A DNA stretch of 64,000 bases from Stieleria maiorica (GTDB lineage: Bacteria; Planctomycetota; Planctomycetia; Pirellulales; Pirellulaceae): the NCBI RefSeq assembly GCF_008035925.1, contig NZ_CP036264.1, forward strand, positions 7,101,641 through 7,165,640, written 5' to 3'. A model generated the notes under the pieces. The model saw nothing but the letters and a program-made list of their open reading frames with translations, was not told the DNA's origin and did no database searches. Below are positions 18,623 through 27,853 of this stretch, in pieces (positions within the stretch are counted from its first letter, which is position 1; every line of letters begins with the position of its first letter). A program made the position numbers and the translations under genes.

Positions 18623-20032
18623 TCAACTCACGCCCGAGGCGACCGTTTCGCGTCGGTCGCCGCGGTAAGCCAGTGCCCGCTTGGCCTGAGCTTCGACTTT
18701 GGCGAACCCATTTTCGTAGATCGCCACAACCACGCCTCCGATCCCTAACAGAAAGATCTGGACCATCGGGATGATCGTCATGTTGTGGAACATGGCATTG
18801 GGGAAATAACACGCCAAGATCCCGATCGTCAGCAATCCGACCCGGCGTCGATCCAGTGGTAAGGTGCCATCGGTCGCCATCCGCCATCCGTACCCGCCCA
18901 GCGTGATGATCGCCGCCAGGAACAGCCCCAGCCCGATCAATCCCGAATCGACCAGGAAGGCCAGGAAGACGTTGTGGTGGCTGTATGCCCGAACGCGTTC
19001 CAGCGGCAACCCATAATCCCGAATCGTGTGGTACGCATCGTGCCGTTGAAAGTACTGTCCGTATCCATGTCCGGTCAGCGGTCTGTCTTTGAACATTTCC
19101 CAGGCGACGGTCGCCAACAGGGGCCGGAGTTCGACGGACTTGGCGGCATCGGCGGCGGAGAGGGCTTTGTCGCGTTTGAACGCCATCAATTCTTCCTTCA
19201 GCCCCATCGTCATCGCGCCGGCCAGCAATACGGTGGCGGCCAGCCCGATCACGCGGACCCAGCGGGGACTGTGCACCAAACCGACGATGGCGACCGCGCC
19301 GGCAATCCCCAACCAGCAACTGCGCGTCAGCGTCGCATACCCGCCGACCAACAGGATCACGCCGATTGCGGCATAGATCGCTTTGTGCCGACGGTTGCTG
19401 CCGACGAAACAGGCGGCGACTGCGGCCATCGCCACACCGATGATGAACCCATTGCCGGCGGGGTTTAACAACGGTCCTCGCCCGCGGCCCAGAAACATCC
19501 AGACATCGGGATCAAGGATGTGCTTGGGAAACACAAACGCGTGCCAGCCCTTGACTTCACAAACGGCGGTGAAGGAAAGGTAAACGCCCAGGGCGATCAG
19601 CGCGTGCAACATCCACCACAGGTCGCGTCGGCGAAAGGGCGCGACGCGGGCGACGAAGTAAACGGCGGTGGGCATGAAGATATAAAACAGCCAACGGGCG
19701 GTCGGGTCGACCAACGTCTCGCTCAGATCTCCCCCTCGACTACGTTGGAACAGGTAGACGACAAACACCAGCAAACAGACATCGATCCGGTTGACCGGCG
19801 AAAGTTTCAGTTTGCCGAGTCGCCACTGGATGGCGGCCAACCCGATCAGGAACGCCCATAGCATGCGGTCCAGGCTGATCTGGATCGGCCCATCGAAGGC
19901 CAAGAAGGGGGGGCCGAAGACGGTTCCCGTCAAAAACAGCAACGTCAATACGCCGGCCAGACGCCCGTCTTTGACGATCGGGACCAGCCAGACGAGGGCG
20001 GCGAGTGCGAACAGGAGGGCCAGTAAGTTCAT
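18623..20032 (-). CDS. O-antigen ligase / Wzy-like membrane protein
   Basis: 469 aa from the ATG at 20032, which starts directly in a membrane helix (MNLLALLFALAALVWLVPIV); the open frame extends 139 codons upstream through repeat DNA and is not coding there. About ten to eleven hydrophobic segments. The large extracytoplasmic loop contains RPLTGHGYGQYFQRHDAYHT, followed by AYSHHNVFLAFLVDSGLIGL, the pattern of the Wzy_C / RfaL superfamily. Predicted role: inner-membrane polymerase or ligase that transfers undecaprenyl-linked glycan. The nearby GT4 and methyltransferase genes support a surface polysaccharide role. Ligase and polymerase cannot be told apart from sequence. Confidence 0.85.
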   Translation of the reverse strand: MNLLALLFALAALVWLVPIVKDGRLAGVLTLLFLTGTVFGPPFLAFDGPIQISLDRMLWAFLIGLAAIQWRLGKLKLSPVNRIDVCLLVFVVYLFQRSRGGDLSETLVDPTARWLFYIFMPTAVYFVARVAPFRRRDLWWMLHALIALGVYLSFTAVCEVKGWHAFVFPKHILDPDVWMFLGRGRGPLLNPAGNGFIIGVAMAAVAACFVGSNRRHKAIYAAIGVILLVGGYATLTRSCWLGIAGAVAIVGLVHSPRWVRVIGLAATVLLAGAMTMGLKEELMAFKRDKALSAADAAKSVELRPLLATVAWEMFKDRPLTGHGYGQYFQRHDAYHTIRDYGLPLERVRAYSHHNVFLAFLVDSGLIGLGLFLAAIITLGGYGWRMATDGTLPLDRRRVGLLTIGILACYFPNAMFHNMTIIPMVQIFLLGIGGVVVAIYENGFAKVEAQAKRALAYRGDRRETVASGVS

Positions 20033-20238
20033 CGGACACACGAGTGAAGCGGGCGTTTGACGCTCGGCTGTCCCGGCCGATCCACCGGTTGCGCGCAACG
20101 AGGGACAACGAAGTCCCAAAACATAGGTGCCAGATGCCTCCTGCCCGACGGAAATTCGACCGCAATCCGACGCGGCCGAGGGTGCTGTAGAACCTATAGC
20201 TGGCGCAATGCGAATGACCGTTACGAAACGCCCACCCC

Positions 20239-20263
20239 GTAGCGGAAGCCGCCAAGGCTTTCG
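20239..20263 (+). repeat. Family B half-element (P arm only)
   Basis: Identical to the P arm of copy 1 (GTAGCGGAAGCCGCCAAGGC... through TTTCG) with no partner arm within 100 bp. The gap 20033-20474 holds this and Family A copy 3; I see no gene there. Confidence 0.75.
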
Positions 20264-20342
20264 GTTGCCCCCACTCCAAGCGCCGATAGGCAAGCGAGCC
20301 AGGCAACCCCGAGTGTTCGACCGCGACTTGCCGATGCGTTCG

Positions 20343-20457
20343 GAGAGTCGCCGTGTTCTCCAAACTCGGCGTCTCGGACCTCGGCGGATCGCCCAGGCGC
20401 CGCTTTGCCCCGCGCCGACCTCGGAGAGGACGGCGACGATCCAGCCCAATCGAAAAC
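20343..20457 (-). repeat. Family A palindromic repeat, copy 3 (reversed)
   Basis: Arms at 20346-20371 (GTCGCCGTGTTCTCCAAACT...) and 20413-20440 (CGCCGACCTCGGAGAGGACG...), ending CCAGCCCAATCGAAAAC, the reverse complement of the left end of copy 1. It is complete and in opposite orientation to copies 1, 2 and 4. Confidence 0.85.
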
Positions 20458-20474
20458 GAAACGGCGGTCAATCG

Positions 20475-21797
20475 CTACGGCTTCAGCCGCTTGGTGATCC
20501 AAGCCTTGCGTTCGCGGAGTTCGCGTTCGAACCCTCGATCGACCGGTTCGTAATAACTGCGGTCTACGCCCAAGTAGTCTTGTGCTGCGATTCCATGGGG
20601 GCTGTCATGGCTGTAGAGGTATCCTTCGCCGCGTCCCTCGCGCTCGGCCGATGCGGAATGGGAATCACGTAGGTGTTGGGGAACGGGAACGACCTTTTGC
20701 TCGCGCACGTCCTTGCGTGCGGTTCCGATCGCCACGGTCGCGGCATTGCTTTTGGGTGCCAGCGCCAGATAAGCCACCGTCTGCGACAACATGAATTCGC
20801 TTTCGGGCAACCCGACCCATTCACAGGCCTGCATGCAAGCGACCGCCATCGGCAGGGCGGCCGGATCGGCGTTGCCGACGTCTTCGCTGGCCAGAATCAC
20901 CAGACGCCGACACAGAAACCGCAGGTCCTCGCCGCCTTCCAACATGCGTGCGAGCCAGTAGATGGCCGCATCGGCGTCACTGCCGCGGATGCTTTTGATC
21001 ATGGCACTGATCAGGTCGTAGTGGTCGTCGCCGGTCCCGTCGTAGCCTGCGATGCGGGTCCCGATCGATTCGGCCGCCGCGTCTCGGGTGACGCGTGGGG
21101 GAGTGTCACCGGAACTGGACACGGCGATCTCCAGCGCCGTCAGTGCCCGCCGCGCGTCGCCTTCACAAACCTCTGCCAGCAACGCGATCGCGTCTTCATC
21201 GACCGTCGCCCCGGTCGAGGCCAAGCCGCGGTCGCGGTCGCTGAGCGCCCGGTGCAACAACTCCGTGATCTCCGCCGGCGAGAGCGTCTGTAGTTGAAAC
21301 ACCTGACTGCGGCTGATCAGCGCCCCGTTGACGGCGAAATAGGGATTGCTGGTGGTGGCCCCGATCAACGACACGATGCCGGCTTCGACGTCGGGCAACA
21401 AGGCGTCTTGTTGGCTTTTGCTGAAACGATGGATTTCGTCGATGAACAACACCGGCCGTGGCTCGCCGGTGGCCACCAAGTCGGTCGCCCACGCCAACGC
21501 TTCGCGGACGTCCTTGACACCACCGGTGACCGCGCTCAAGGGGCGAAATCGGCTGCCGGTTTCGCTGGCCAGCAAATGCGCCAGTGTCGTCTTTCCCGTC
21601 CCTGGAGGCCCGGACAAAATGACCGATCCCAATCGCCCCGCGTCGACCATCCGACGCAACAGTTTCCCCGCCCCTAGAATGTGTTGCTGGCCGACGTACT
21701 CTTTCAGGGTCGCGGGGCGCATCCGTGCGGCCAGTGGTTTGGCGTCGTCCAAGAAGTCGTCTTCTTGGGTCTGGAACATCGAAGGCGTCTCGGCCAT
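20475..21797 (-). CDS. rarA: Replication-associated recombination protein A (RarA/MgsA), AAA+ ATPase
   Basis: 440 aa from 21797; a start at the ATG of MFQTQ (21779) is also possible. Walker A SGPPGTGKTTLAHLLA, Walker B VLFIDEIHRFSKSQQDALL, sensor 1 LIGATTSNPYFAVN. The N-terminal RMRPATLKEYVGQQHILG and the C-terminal MgsA-type tetramerisation region (GSDADAAIYWLARMLEGGED, VACMQACEWVGLPE) are as expected for the full-length family. Acts at stalled replication forks, with SSB and recombination proteins. Divergent from the DUF1499 gene 94 bp away. Confidence 0.96.
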   Translation of the reverse strand: MAETPSMFQTQEDDFLDDAKPLAARMRPATLKEYVGQQHILGAGKLLRRMVDAGRLGSVILSGPPGTGKTTLAHLLASETGSRFRPLSAVTGGVKDVREALAWATDLVATGEPRPVLFIDEIHRFSKSQQDALLPDVEAGIVSLIGATTSNPYFAVNGALISRSQVFQLQTLSPAEITELLHRALSDRDRGLASTGATVDEDAIALLAEVCEGDARRALTALEIAVSSSGDTPPRVTRDAAAESIGTRIAGYDGTGDDHYDLISAMIKSIRGSDADAAIYWLARMLEGGEDLRFLCRRLVILASEDVGNADPAALPMAVACMQACEWVGLPESEFMLSQTVAYLALAPKSNAATVAIGTARKDVREQKVVPVPQHLRDSHSASAEREGRGEGYLYSHDSPHGIAAQDYLGVDRSYYEPVDRGFERELRERKAWITKRLKP

Positions 21798-21891
21798 AAC
21801 GAATTTAATCGGTGCGAGTTTTTTTGGGGGAGCGTGAAGCGAATTGTCCGAGCGAACTGCCACCGATGGAACCCCCAAAGGAAAAAGCAAG

Positions 21892-22353
21892 ATGATCGGA
21901 TGGGTCACGCTGGCGATCGCGGTGGGCATCACACCGGCGATCGTCGCCGCGGTGCTGCTGCGGGTCGATGATTGGAGTCGCGATTGGACTCAGAACCGGG
22001 CCTCGTTGGACCCTGCGGCCGAGCGTCCGGGACTAAGGCCGGTGGAACTTGACGGCACGGTCCAGGAGGTCGTCGATCGAATCCGCCGCTGGACGGAAAC
22101 AGATTCCAAGTGGGCCTGGATCTCCGAAACGTCGGGGGAGGCCCAGGGCGAACGTCAGCAGCGGCGAATCAAGCTGACCCGCACGACGCCGCTGATGCGA
22201 TTCGTCGACGACATCGAGGTAGAGCTCTCCGCAAATCCCGAGCGGAAAAGTGTTTTGGTCGACGCAACGAGTCAGTCGAGGGTCGGAAAAGGCGATCTGG
22301 GCCAAAACCCCCGCAACCTGATTGAGCTGACGAGGGCACTGCGAGGGGGGTGA
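21892..22353 (+). CDS. DUF1499 domain membrane protein
   Basis: 153 aa from 21892, preceded by AAGGAAAAAGC, a good ribosome binding site; an ATG 16 codons upstream is possible. One N-terminal membrane helix (MIGWVTLAIAVGITPAIVAA) and an exported C-terminal domain with the DUF1499 pattern: TPLMRFVDDIEVELSANPER, then VDATSQSRVGKGDLGQNPRN. Function unknown; family members are often near transport or envelope genes. Divergently transcribed from rarA. Confidence 0.8.
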   Translation: MIGWVTLAIAVGITPAIVAAVLLRVDDWSRDWTQNRASLDPAAERPGLRPVELDGTVQEVVDRIRRWTETDSKWAWISETSGEAQGERQQRRIKLTRTTPLMRFVDDIEVELSANPERKSVLVDATSQSRVGKGDLGQNPRNLIELTRALRGG

Positions 22354-22398
22354 GAAGGCGGAGTCAATTCCGGGCCGATGGTCTATAATGAGAGCCAG

Positions 22399-22462
22399 CG
22401 TAGCTACCTTCGCCAGAAGGTGGATTCCCGGGGTTTACCACGCTCTGGCGAGCGTAGCTACG
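22399..22462 (+). repeat. Family C repeat, copy 2
   Basis: GCGTAGCTACCTTCGCCAGA ... GCGAGCGTAGCTACG, aligned along its length with copy 1. It lies in the leader of the DUF1549/1553 gene, and the reading frame stays open through it, which is why the downstream ATG at 22508 rather than the upstream start was chosen. Confidence 0.85.
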
Positions 22463-22507
22463 TCAAAGTGCCAGTGGCCCTCCCCCATCCCGCCTTGCGT
22501 CCTGCCG

Positions 22508-25500
22508 ATGCTGATTCGAATCTTTGTCGCCACCGTGTTCCTGATGTTGGTCGGATCATCTGTGTTGTGGGGTGAATCCCCGGCCGATCCCGCACCGGAT
22601 TTCGCCCGCGACGTTCGCCCGATCCTTTCCGACCATTGTTTCGCCTGTCACGGCCCGGACCAGCACGAGCGTCAAGCGGATCTGCGGCTGGACACCGCGG
22701 ATGGTGTCGCTTCGGTGATTGAGGCCGGGGCGGTCGACGACAGCGAATTGATCGCTCGGCTGCGTAGCGACGATGCCGACATGCTGATGCCGCCGCCGGA
22801 GTACAACAAACCGCTCAGCGAATCGCAAAAGCAGACGTTGGAAGCCTGGGTCGCCGCCGGTGCGGAGTTTCGCGGGCACTGGGCGTTCGAGTCGCCCGTC
22901 AAAGCGGATGTGCCTCCAGCGGCAACTCACCCGATCGATCATTTCATCGACACCAAAGCGATCGACAAAGGGCTGACGTTGGCCGGCGTCGCCGATGAAG
23001 CCGCGTTGTTGCGACGGCTGTGCTTGGATCTGACCGGATTGCCGCCTTCGCGCCAGCAGATCGAACAGCTCGCCGAAGGCAAACTGGATGTTGATCGACT
23101 GATCGATGAACTACTCGCCTCGCCGGCCTTCGGTCAACACTTCGGTCGCTACTGGTTGGACTTGGTCCGCTATGCCGACACCCACGGATTGCACTTGGAC
23201 AACTATCGGGAGATGTGGCCGTATCGTGATTGGGTGATCGATGCCTTCAACCAGAACATGCCGTTCGATCAGTTCATCACCGAGCAATTAGCCGGCGACT
23301 TGTTGCCCGACGCGACGCTGTCCCAAAAGATCGCCAGCGGGTTCAATCGATTGAACGTCACGACCAACGAAGGCGGATCGATCTATGACGAAGTGTTCGC
23401 CCGCAACGTGATCGATCGAACCGACGCCTTCGGAACCGTCTTTTTGGGCATGACGACACAGTGTGCGGTCTGTCACGATCACAAGTTCGATCCGATTTCA
23501 CAACAAGAGTACTACTCGTTGTTCGCGTTCTTCAACAGCCTGGACGGCCGGGCGCTGGACGAAAACAAGAAGGACCCCGCGCCGGTCATCCGTGTGCCGA
23601 ATCAAGACCAGTCGGCGGAGCTCGCGGCGCTGGACGAACAGATCCACGAATTGCGTCGTGAAATGCGTGGGCCGATCGATTCGGTTGACCAGGCCCAACG
23701 GGATTGGGAAGCGGGCTTGGCCGCCCAACACGACAGCGAGGCTTCGAAGGATTCCGATCGAACCGAATTGCTGACCCCGAGCGGCGTTCATGCCAAGTTC
23801 GGCACCGATCTGATCATCGAATCCGACGGCTCGGTCCGCGTCGGAGAGACGATCGCCGATCGCGAAGTGCAAACCATCACGGCCACGTTGCCGCAGGAGT
23901 TGGCCGACGGTGGTTGGCAAACCTTGCAATTGGAAGTGTTGCCGGATCCCAAAACCGACCGAGCCGGAGTCGCCCCCAACGGCAATGCCGTGCTGACGGA
24001 GATCGAAGTCGAAACGCGCGTTGGTTCTCCGGTCGCCGAAAAGGGCTGGGAATCGCTGCCGATCCGCTCGGCCGTGGCCGATGTCGAACAGCAAGACGGC
24101 AGCTTTGCGATCTCGTTTGCGATCGACGGGAAACAGATGGCGGCCGAAGGCTGGGCGGTCGCCGGACATCAACAAACCGGCGGAAGGAACGCAGCTTTCG
24201 CCGTTGCCGGACTGGACGAGCGAATCGATCTCGGCCACGACCAGATTCGAGTTCGATTGATGTATCTGTCGCAGTTCGCCAAACACCAACTCTACGCCGT
24301 CCGTCTTTCGCTCTCCGAGTCACCCGCCGCGGCACCGATCAAGGATCAAATCACGATCGGTGACCTGCATGCGGTCGGTCCGTTCCCGGTGGAAAGTTCC
24401 AACCCGGGGATCTATCGCAGCTTCGGATCGCAGCAGGGCGCGTTCAAGGCCGATGAGACGTTCAAGTACGAAGACAAAACCTACAGCTGGGAAAAGCAAG
24501 ACGACTGGACTCCGGTCGCGATCCACTCGCTGCCTGTCTCCGGAGAGAGTGTCGCGGTGAACCTGATTCACCAATCGCTCACCTCGCCCAAGAAACAATC
24601 GATCGATCTGTTGCTGGGAACGAGCGACAGCCACGTCGTGTTTCTAAACGGCAAACGTGTTGCCCTTTCCGAGCGTACCGGCCCGATCAATCCGCTCGGC
24701 CGGACGTACAGCTTGGAGCTGAAGAAAGGGCACAATGACCTGTACATCAAAACCGTTTCGCTGGGTCGCGATCCCCAGTTCGCCTACGCCTACCGTTCAC
24801 CGGCAATCCCGTTACCCGACTCGATCGCCTCTCTGGCGGCGCAGCAGCCGAGTGATCGCACCGACCAGCAAGCGGCATCGCTTCGCACGTATTACCGCGA
24901 GGTCCAATGCACGCACCCGGATTGGACGGTGCTGCAAGACATGGTCAAAGGCGCCGAAGCGGCGAAAGAAAAGCTGGAGGGCGAGATCGCGACGACGCTG
25001 GTTTGGAAAGAATTGGATCAGCCGCGGGAGGCAAAGATCCTGATTCGTGGACAGTACGACCAGCCGGGTGAAACGGTCGACCGGCAGGTTCCGGAGTTTT
25101 TGCCGCCGATGGCCGACGATCTGCCGCGCGACCGACTGGGATTGGCCCGGTGGCTGGTTGCGCCGGAGCATCCGTTGACCGCCCGCGTGGCCGTGAATCG
25201 TTTCTGGCAATCGATCTTCGGCAGCGGATTGGTCAAATCCAGCGAAGACTTCGGCAGCCAGGGGCAACCGCCCAGCCATCCCGAATTGCTGGATTGGCTG
25301 GCCGTCGATTTCATCCAGCACGGTTGGGACGTCAAACGTTTGATCAAGTTGATGGTGACCAGTGACGCCTATCGACGTGACGCCGTGGTCGATCCGAAGA
25401 ATCTTGCGATCGATCCGGAGAACCGGTACCTGGCTCGCGGGCCGCGTCATCGTCTGGATGCCGAAGTGTTGCGTGACCAAGCGTTGTCGTTGGCTGGCCT

Positions 25501-26080
25501 CTTGAATCCGCAATCCGGCGGACCGAGTGTCAAGCCGCCACAGCCCAGCGGGTTGTGGTACGCGGTGGGGTACACCCGCAGCAACACGGCCAACTTCAAA
25601 GCCGACGCGGAACTGGAAAAACAACTTCGCCGCAGCGTCTATATCTTTTGGAAACGCACCAGCGCGCCGCCACAGATGTCGACCTTTGACGCCCCCAGTC
25701 GCGAATCCTGTACGGCGCGGCGCGAGCGAACCAACACGCCGTTGCAAGCGTTGCTGCTGATGAACGAATATCAGTACCTGCAGGCGGCCAAACACTTGGC
25801 GGTGCGGCCCCACGATGAATGTGATTCAGACGATGCGTCGGACAAGCTGGCGTGGTTGTTCGAAACGGTGACCGCCCGCCGACCGGTCGAAACAGAAGTC
25901 GACGAACTTGTCACGCTGCTGGACAAGGTCCGGAAACACTATGCCGACGATCCGGCCGCCGCGAAGGATCTGTTGTCGGTCGACGACATCCAGATTGACG
26001 CGCTCGCCCCGAGCGAACATGCCGCCTGGATGATGATCGCCAGCACCCTTTTGAACTTGGACCAAGTGGTCAATAAGTAG
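22508..26080 (+). CDS. PSCyt1 / DUF1549 / DUF1553 cytochrome protein
   Basis: 1190 aa from 22508 (signal peptide MLIRIFVATVFLMLVGSSVL). Order: PSCyt1 c-type heme domain with CFACH near residue 44 and a Met ligand candidate in MLMPPPEYNK; DUF1549 (PSCyt2) with LCLDLTGLPPSRQQIEQL and a second heme motif CAVCH in MTTQCAVCHDHKFDP; a beta-rich carbohydrate-binding-like insert (about residues 410-770); and C-terminal DUF1553 (RVAVNRFWQSIFGSGLVKSS, RTNTPLQALLLMN). Planctomycetes carry many such pairs with DUF1501 proteins; a role in periplasmic polysaccharide or sulfated glycan breakdown has been suggested but not proved. The DUF1501 gene follows 9 bp downstream. Confidence 0.93.
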   Translation: MLIRIFVATVFLMLVGSSVLWGESPADPAPDFARDVRPILSDHCFACHGPDQHERQADLRLDTADGVASVIEAGAVDDSELIARLRSDDADMLMPPPEYNKPLSESQKQTLEAWVAAGAEFRGHWAFESPVKADVPPAATHPIDHFIDTKAIDKGLTLAGVADEAALLRRLCLDLTGLPPSRQQIEQLAEGKLDVDRLIDELLASPAFGQHFGRYWLDLVRYADTHGLHLDNYREMWPYRDWVIDAFNQNMPFDQFITEQLAGDLLPDATLSQKIASGFNRLNVTTNEGGSIYDEVFARNVIDRTDAFGTVFLGMTTQCAVCHDHKFDPISQQEYYSLFAFFNSLDGRALDENKKDPAPVIRVPNQDQSAELAALDEQIHELRREMRGPIDSVDQAQRDWEAGLAAQHDSEASKDSDRTELLTPSGVHAKFGTDLIIESDGSVRVGETIADREVQTITATLPQELADGGWQTLQLEVLPDPKTDRAGVAPNGNAVLTEIEVETRVGSPVAEKGWESLPIRSAVADVEQQDGSFAISFAIDGKQMAAEGWAVAGHQQTGGRNAAFAVAGLDERIDLGHDQIRVRLMYLSQFAKHQLYAVRLSLSESPAAAPIKDQITIGDLHAVGPFPVESSNPGIYRSFGSQQGAFKADETFKYEDKTYSWEKQDDWTPVAIHSLPVSGESVAVNLIHQSLTSPKKQSIDLLLGTSDSHVVFLNGKRVALSERTGPINPLGRTYSLELKKGHNDLYIKTVSLGRDPQFAYAYRSPAIPLPDSIASLAAQQPSDRTDQQAASLRTYYREVQCTHPDWTVLQDMVKGAEAAKEKLEGEIATTLVWKELDQPREAKILIRGQYDQPGETVDRQVPEFLPPMADDLPRDRLGLARWLVAPEHPLTARVAVNRFWQSIFGSGLVKSSEDFGSQGQPPSHPELLDWLAVDFIQHGWDVKRLIKLMVTSDAYRRDAVVDPKNLAIDPENRYLARGPRHRLDAEVLRDQALSLAGLLNPQSGGPSVKPPQPSGLWYAVGYTRSNTANFKADAELEKQLRRSVYIFWKRTSAPPQMSTFDAPSRESCTARRERTNTPLQALLLMNEYQYLQAAKHLAVRPHDECDSDDASDKLAWLFETVTARRPVETEVDELVTLLDKVRKHYADDPAAAKDLLSVDDIQIDALAPSEHAAWMMIASTLLNLDQVVNK

Positions 26081-26089
26081 GAAACGCGA

Positions 26090-27565
26090 ATGATGAATGT
26101 GAATGAACGATTGATCCGCTTGAACCGACGTTCGCTGTTTTCGCAGTCCGCCGCGGGGCTGGGCGCGGCGGCGCTGGCGTCGCTGGACAGACGGACCGAT
26201 GCCGCACCGGCAAACACGGGCGACCGCAACACGGCGGCAAAAGGCGGTCTGCCGGGACTGCCGCACCACCCGCCCCAAGCCAAACGCGCGATTTACTTGT
26301 TCATGTCCGGTGCGCCCAGCCAGATGGATCTGTGGGACCACAAGCCGACGATGGCCGATTGGTTCGACAAAGACCTGCCCGATTCGATCCGTCAGGGCCA
26401 GCGGCTGACGACGATGACCAGCGGTCAGGCTCGGTTTCCGATCGCGCCGAGCATCTATTCGTTCGCGCCACACGGCGACAACGGGACGATGGTCAGCGAA
26501 TTGCTGCCGCACACGGCCAGCCATGTCGACGAGATCGCGCTGATCAAATCGATGCACACCGAAGCGATCAACCATGATCCCGCGATCACCTACATCTGTA
26601 CCGGCGATCAATTGCCCGGCAAGGCCAGCTTGGGGTCATGGCTCAGTTACGGCTTGGGAACCGAAAACGAAAACCTGCCCGACTTTCTGGTGATGACCGC
26701 GTCGTGGACCGGACGCAAGGAAGCCCAGGCGCTTTACAACCGGCTGTGGGGCAGCGGGTTCTTGCCCAGCAAGTACCAAGGCGTCGCGCTCCGCAGCGCG
26801 GGCGATCCTGTTTTGTACCTTTCCAATCCCAAGGGCATCGATTCGAAACTCCGCCGCGAGATGCTCGACTCGCTGTCGCGGCTGAATCGTATCACCGCGG
26901 ATTCGATCGGCGATCCGGAAACCGAAGCCCGGATCGCGCAGTACGAGATGGCGTTTCGGATGCAGACCAGTGTGCCCGACTTGGCCAACATCAGTGACGA
27001 ACCGCAATACATTCTGGACATGTACGGTGACGATGTGACCACACCGGGCACGTTTGCCAATTGTTGCTTGATGGCGCGGCGGATGGCCGAACGTGGCGTG
27101 CGGTTCACCCAGATCTTTCATCGCGGCTGGGACCAGCACGGCAACCTGCCCAAGGACTTGCCGAATCAGTGCAAAGATATTGACCGGCCCTGTTCGGCGC
27201 TGTTGAAGGATCTCCGTCAACGCGGAATGATCGACGACACGTTGGTCGTCTGGGGCGGCGAATTCGGTCGCACGATTTATTGCCAAGGAAGTCTGTCGAA
27301 GACCAACTACGGTCGAGACCACCACCCCAAGTGCTTCACCGTGTGGTTGGCCGGGGCGGGAATTCAGGGTGGCGTGGTCCACGGGGCGACCGACGAATTT
27401 AGCTACAACGTGACCGAAAACCCCGTCCACATCCGCGATCTGAATGCCACGATCTTGCATTTGATGGGCATCGATTCGGACCGATTCACCTACGCCTTCA
27501 AGGGACTCGATCAGCGATTGACGGGAGTCGAGGGCGGCGAAGTGGTTCGCGAGGTGTTGGCGTAG
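26090..27565 (+). CDS. DUF1501 (sulfatase-fold) exported protein
   Basis: 491 aa. Tat-type N-terminus ([20 protein letters not shown]). Conserved DUF1501 segments: [20 protein letters not shown], the lysine/histidine region [56 protein letters not shown] and [20 protein letters not shown]. These keep the His/Asp positions related to the alkaline phosphatase/sulfatase fold. It forms an operon with the upstream DUF1549/1553 cytochrome (9-bp gap), the usual planctomycete pairing. Enzyme activity is unproven. Confidence 0.92.
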   Translation: MMNVNERLIRLNRRSLFSQSAAGLGAAALASLDRRTDAAPANTGDRNTAAKGGLPGLPHHPPQAKRAIYLFMSGAPSQMDLWDHKPTMADWFDKDLPDSIRQGQRLTTMTSGQARFPIAPSIYSFAPHGDNGTMVSELLPHTASHVDEIALIKSMHTEAINHDPAITYICTGDQLPGKASLGSWLSYGLGTENENLPDFLVMTASWTGRKEAQALYNRLWGSGFLPSKYQGVALRSAGDPVLYLSNPKGIDSKLRREMLDSLSRLNRITADSIGDPETEARIAQYEMAFRMQTSVPDLANISDEPQYILDMYGDDVTTPGTFANCCLMARRMAERGVRFTQIFHRGWDQHGNLPKDLPNQCKDIDRPCSALLKDLRQRGMIDDTLVVWGGEFGRTIYCQGSLSKTNYGRDHHPKCFTVWLAGAGIQGGVVHGATDEFSYNVTENPVHIRDLNATILHLMGIDSDRFTYAFKGLDQRLTGVEGGEVVREVLA

Positions 27566-27585
27566 GGGCTTTACTCGTAGCGACG

Positions 27586-27623
27586 CTCGATGCGAGTGTG
27601 GAAGACGCGGGAGATCCACCTCC
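27586..27623 (+). repeat. Family C-related fragment
   Basis: CGTAGCGACGCTCGATGCGA then GTGGAAGACGCGGGAGATCC, resembling the middle of the 31.5-kb copy (GTAGCGATGCTCGGGGCGAG). Degenerate. Confidence 0.5.
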
Positions 27624-27736
27624 CTGTGGTTCAGGGCGGCCAGAGATATTTGCAAAGACCCCTTAGAATCAAAGACTTAGAAACCGCACGACCTCGGAAG
27701 GGCGAGTGACGAAACCCTTTTACGAATAACGCTTTA

Positions 27737-27845
27737 ACAACCTGCCGCGACCGCCCGGAAGGGCCGTCGTACAACCTGCCGCGACCGCCCGAAGGGGCTG
27801 TCGTACGTGGAAACCGGCCGTCGCACGTGGAGACCGCTTTGTCGC
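27737..27845 (+). repeat. Tandem repeats in the permease leader
   Basis: Two adjacent 34-bp units (27737-27770 and 27771-27804) beginning ACAACCTGCCGCGACCGCCC, then two 20/21-bp units beginning ACGTGGAAACCGG and ACGTGGAGACCG. A GTG inside the last unit opens the permease frame but is more likely part of the repeat; the ATG at 27854 lies just outside. Confidence 0.8.
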
Positions 27846-27853
27846 ATCCGAAA

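Noticed and set aside
20033..20449. N-terminal extension of the O-antigen ligase-like ORF
   Set aside because: The extra 139 codons run through Family A and B repeat DNA and show no coding character; the ATG at 20032 starts in the first membrane helix.
22388..22507. Upstream start for the DUF1549/1553 gene
   Set aside because: Would translate the Family C repeat and bury the signal peptide; the ATG at 22508 begins a normal signal peptide.
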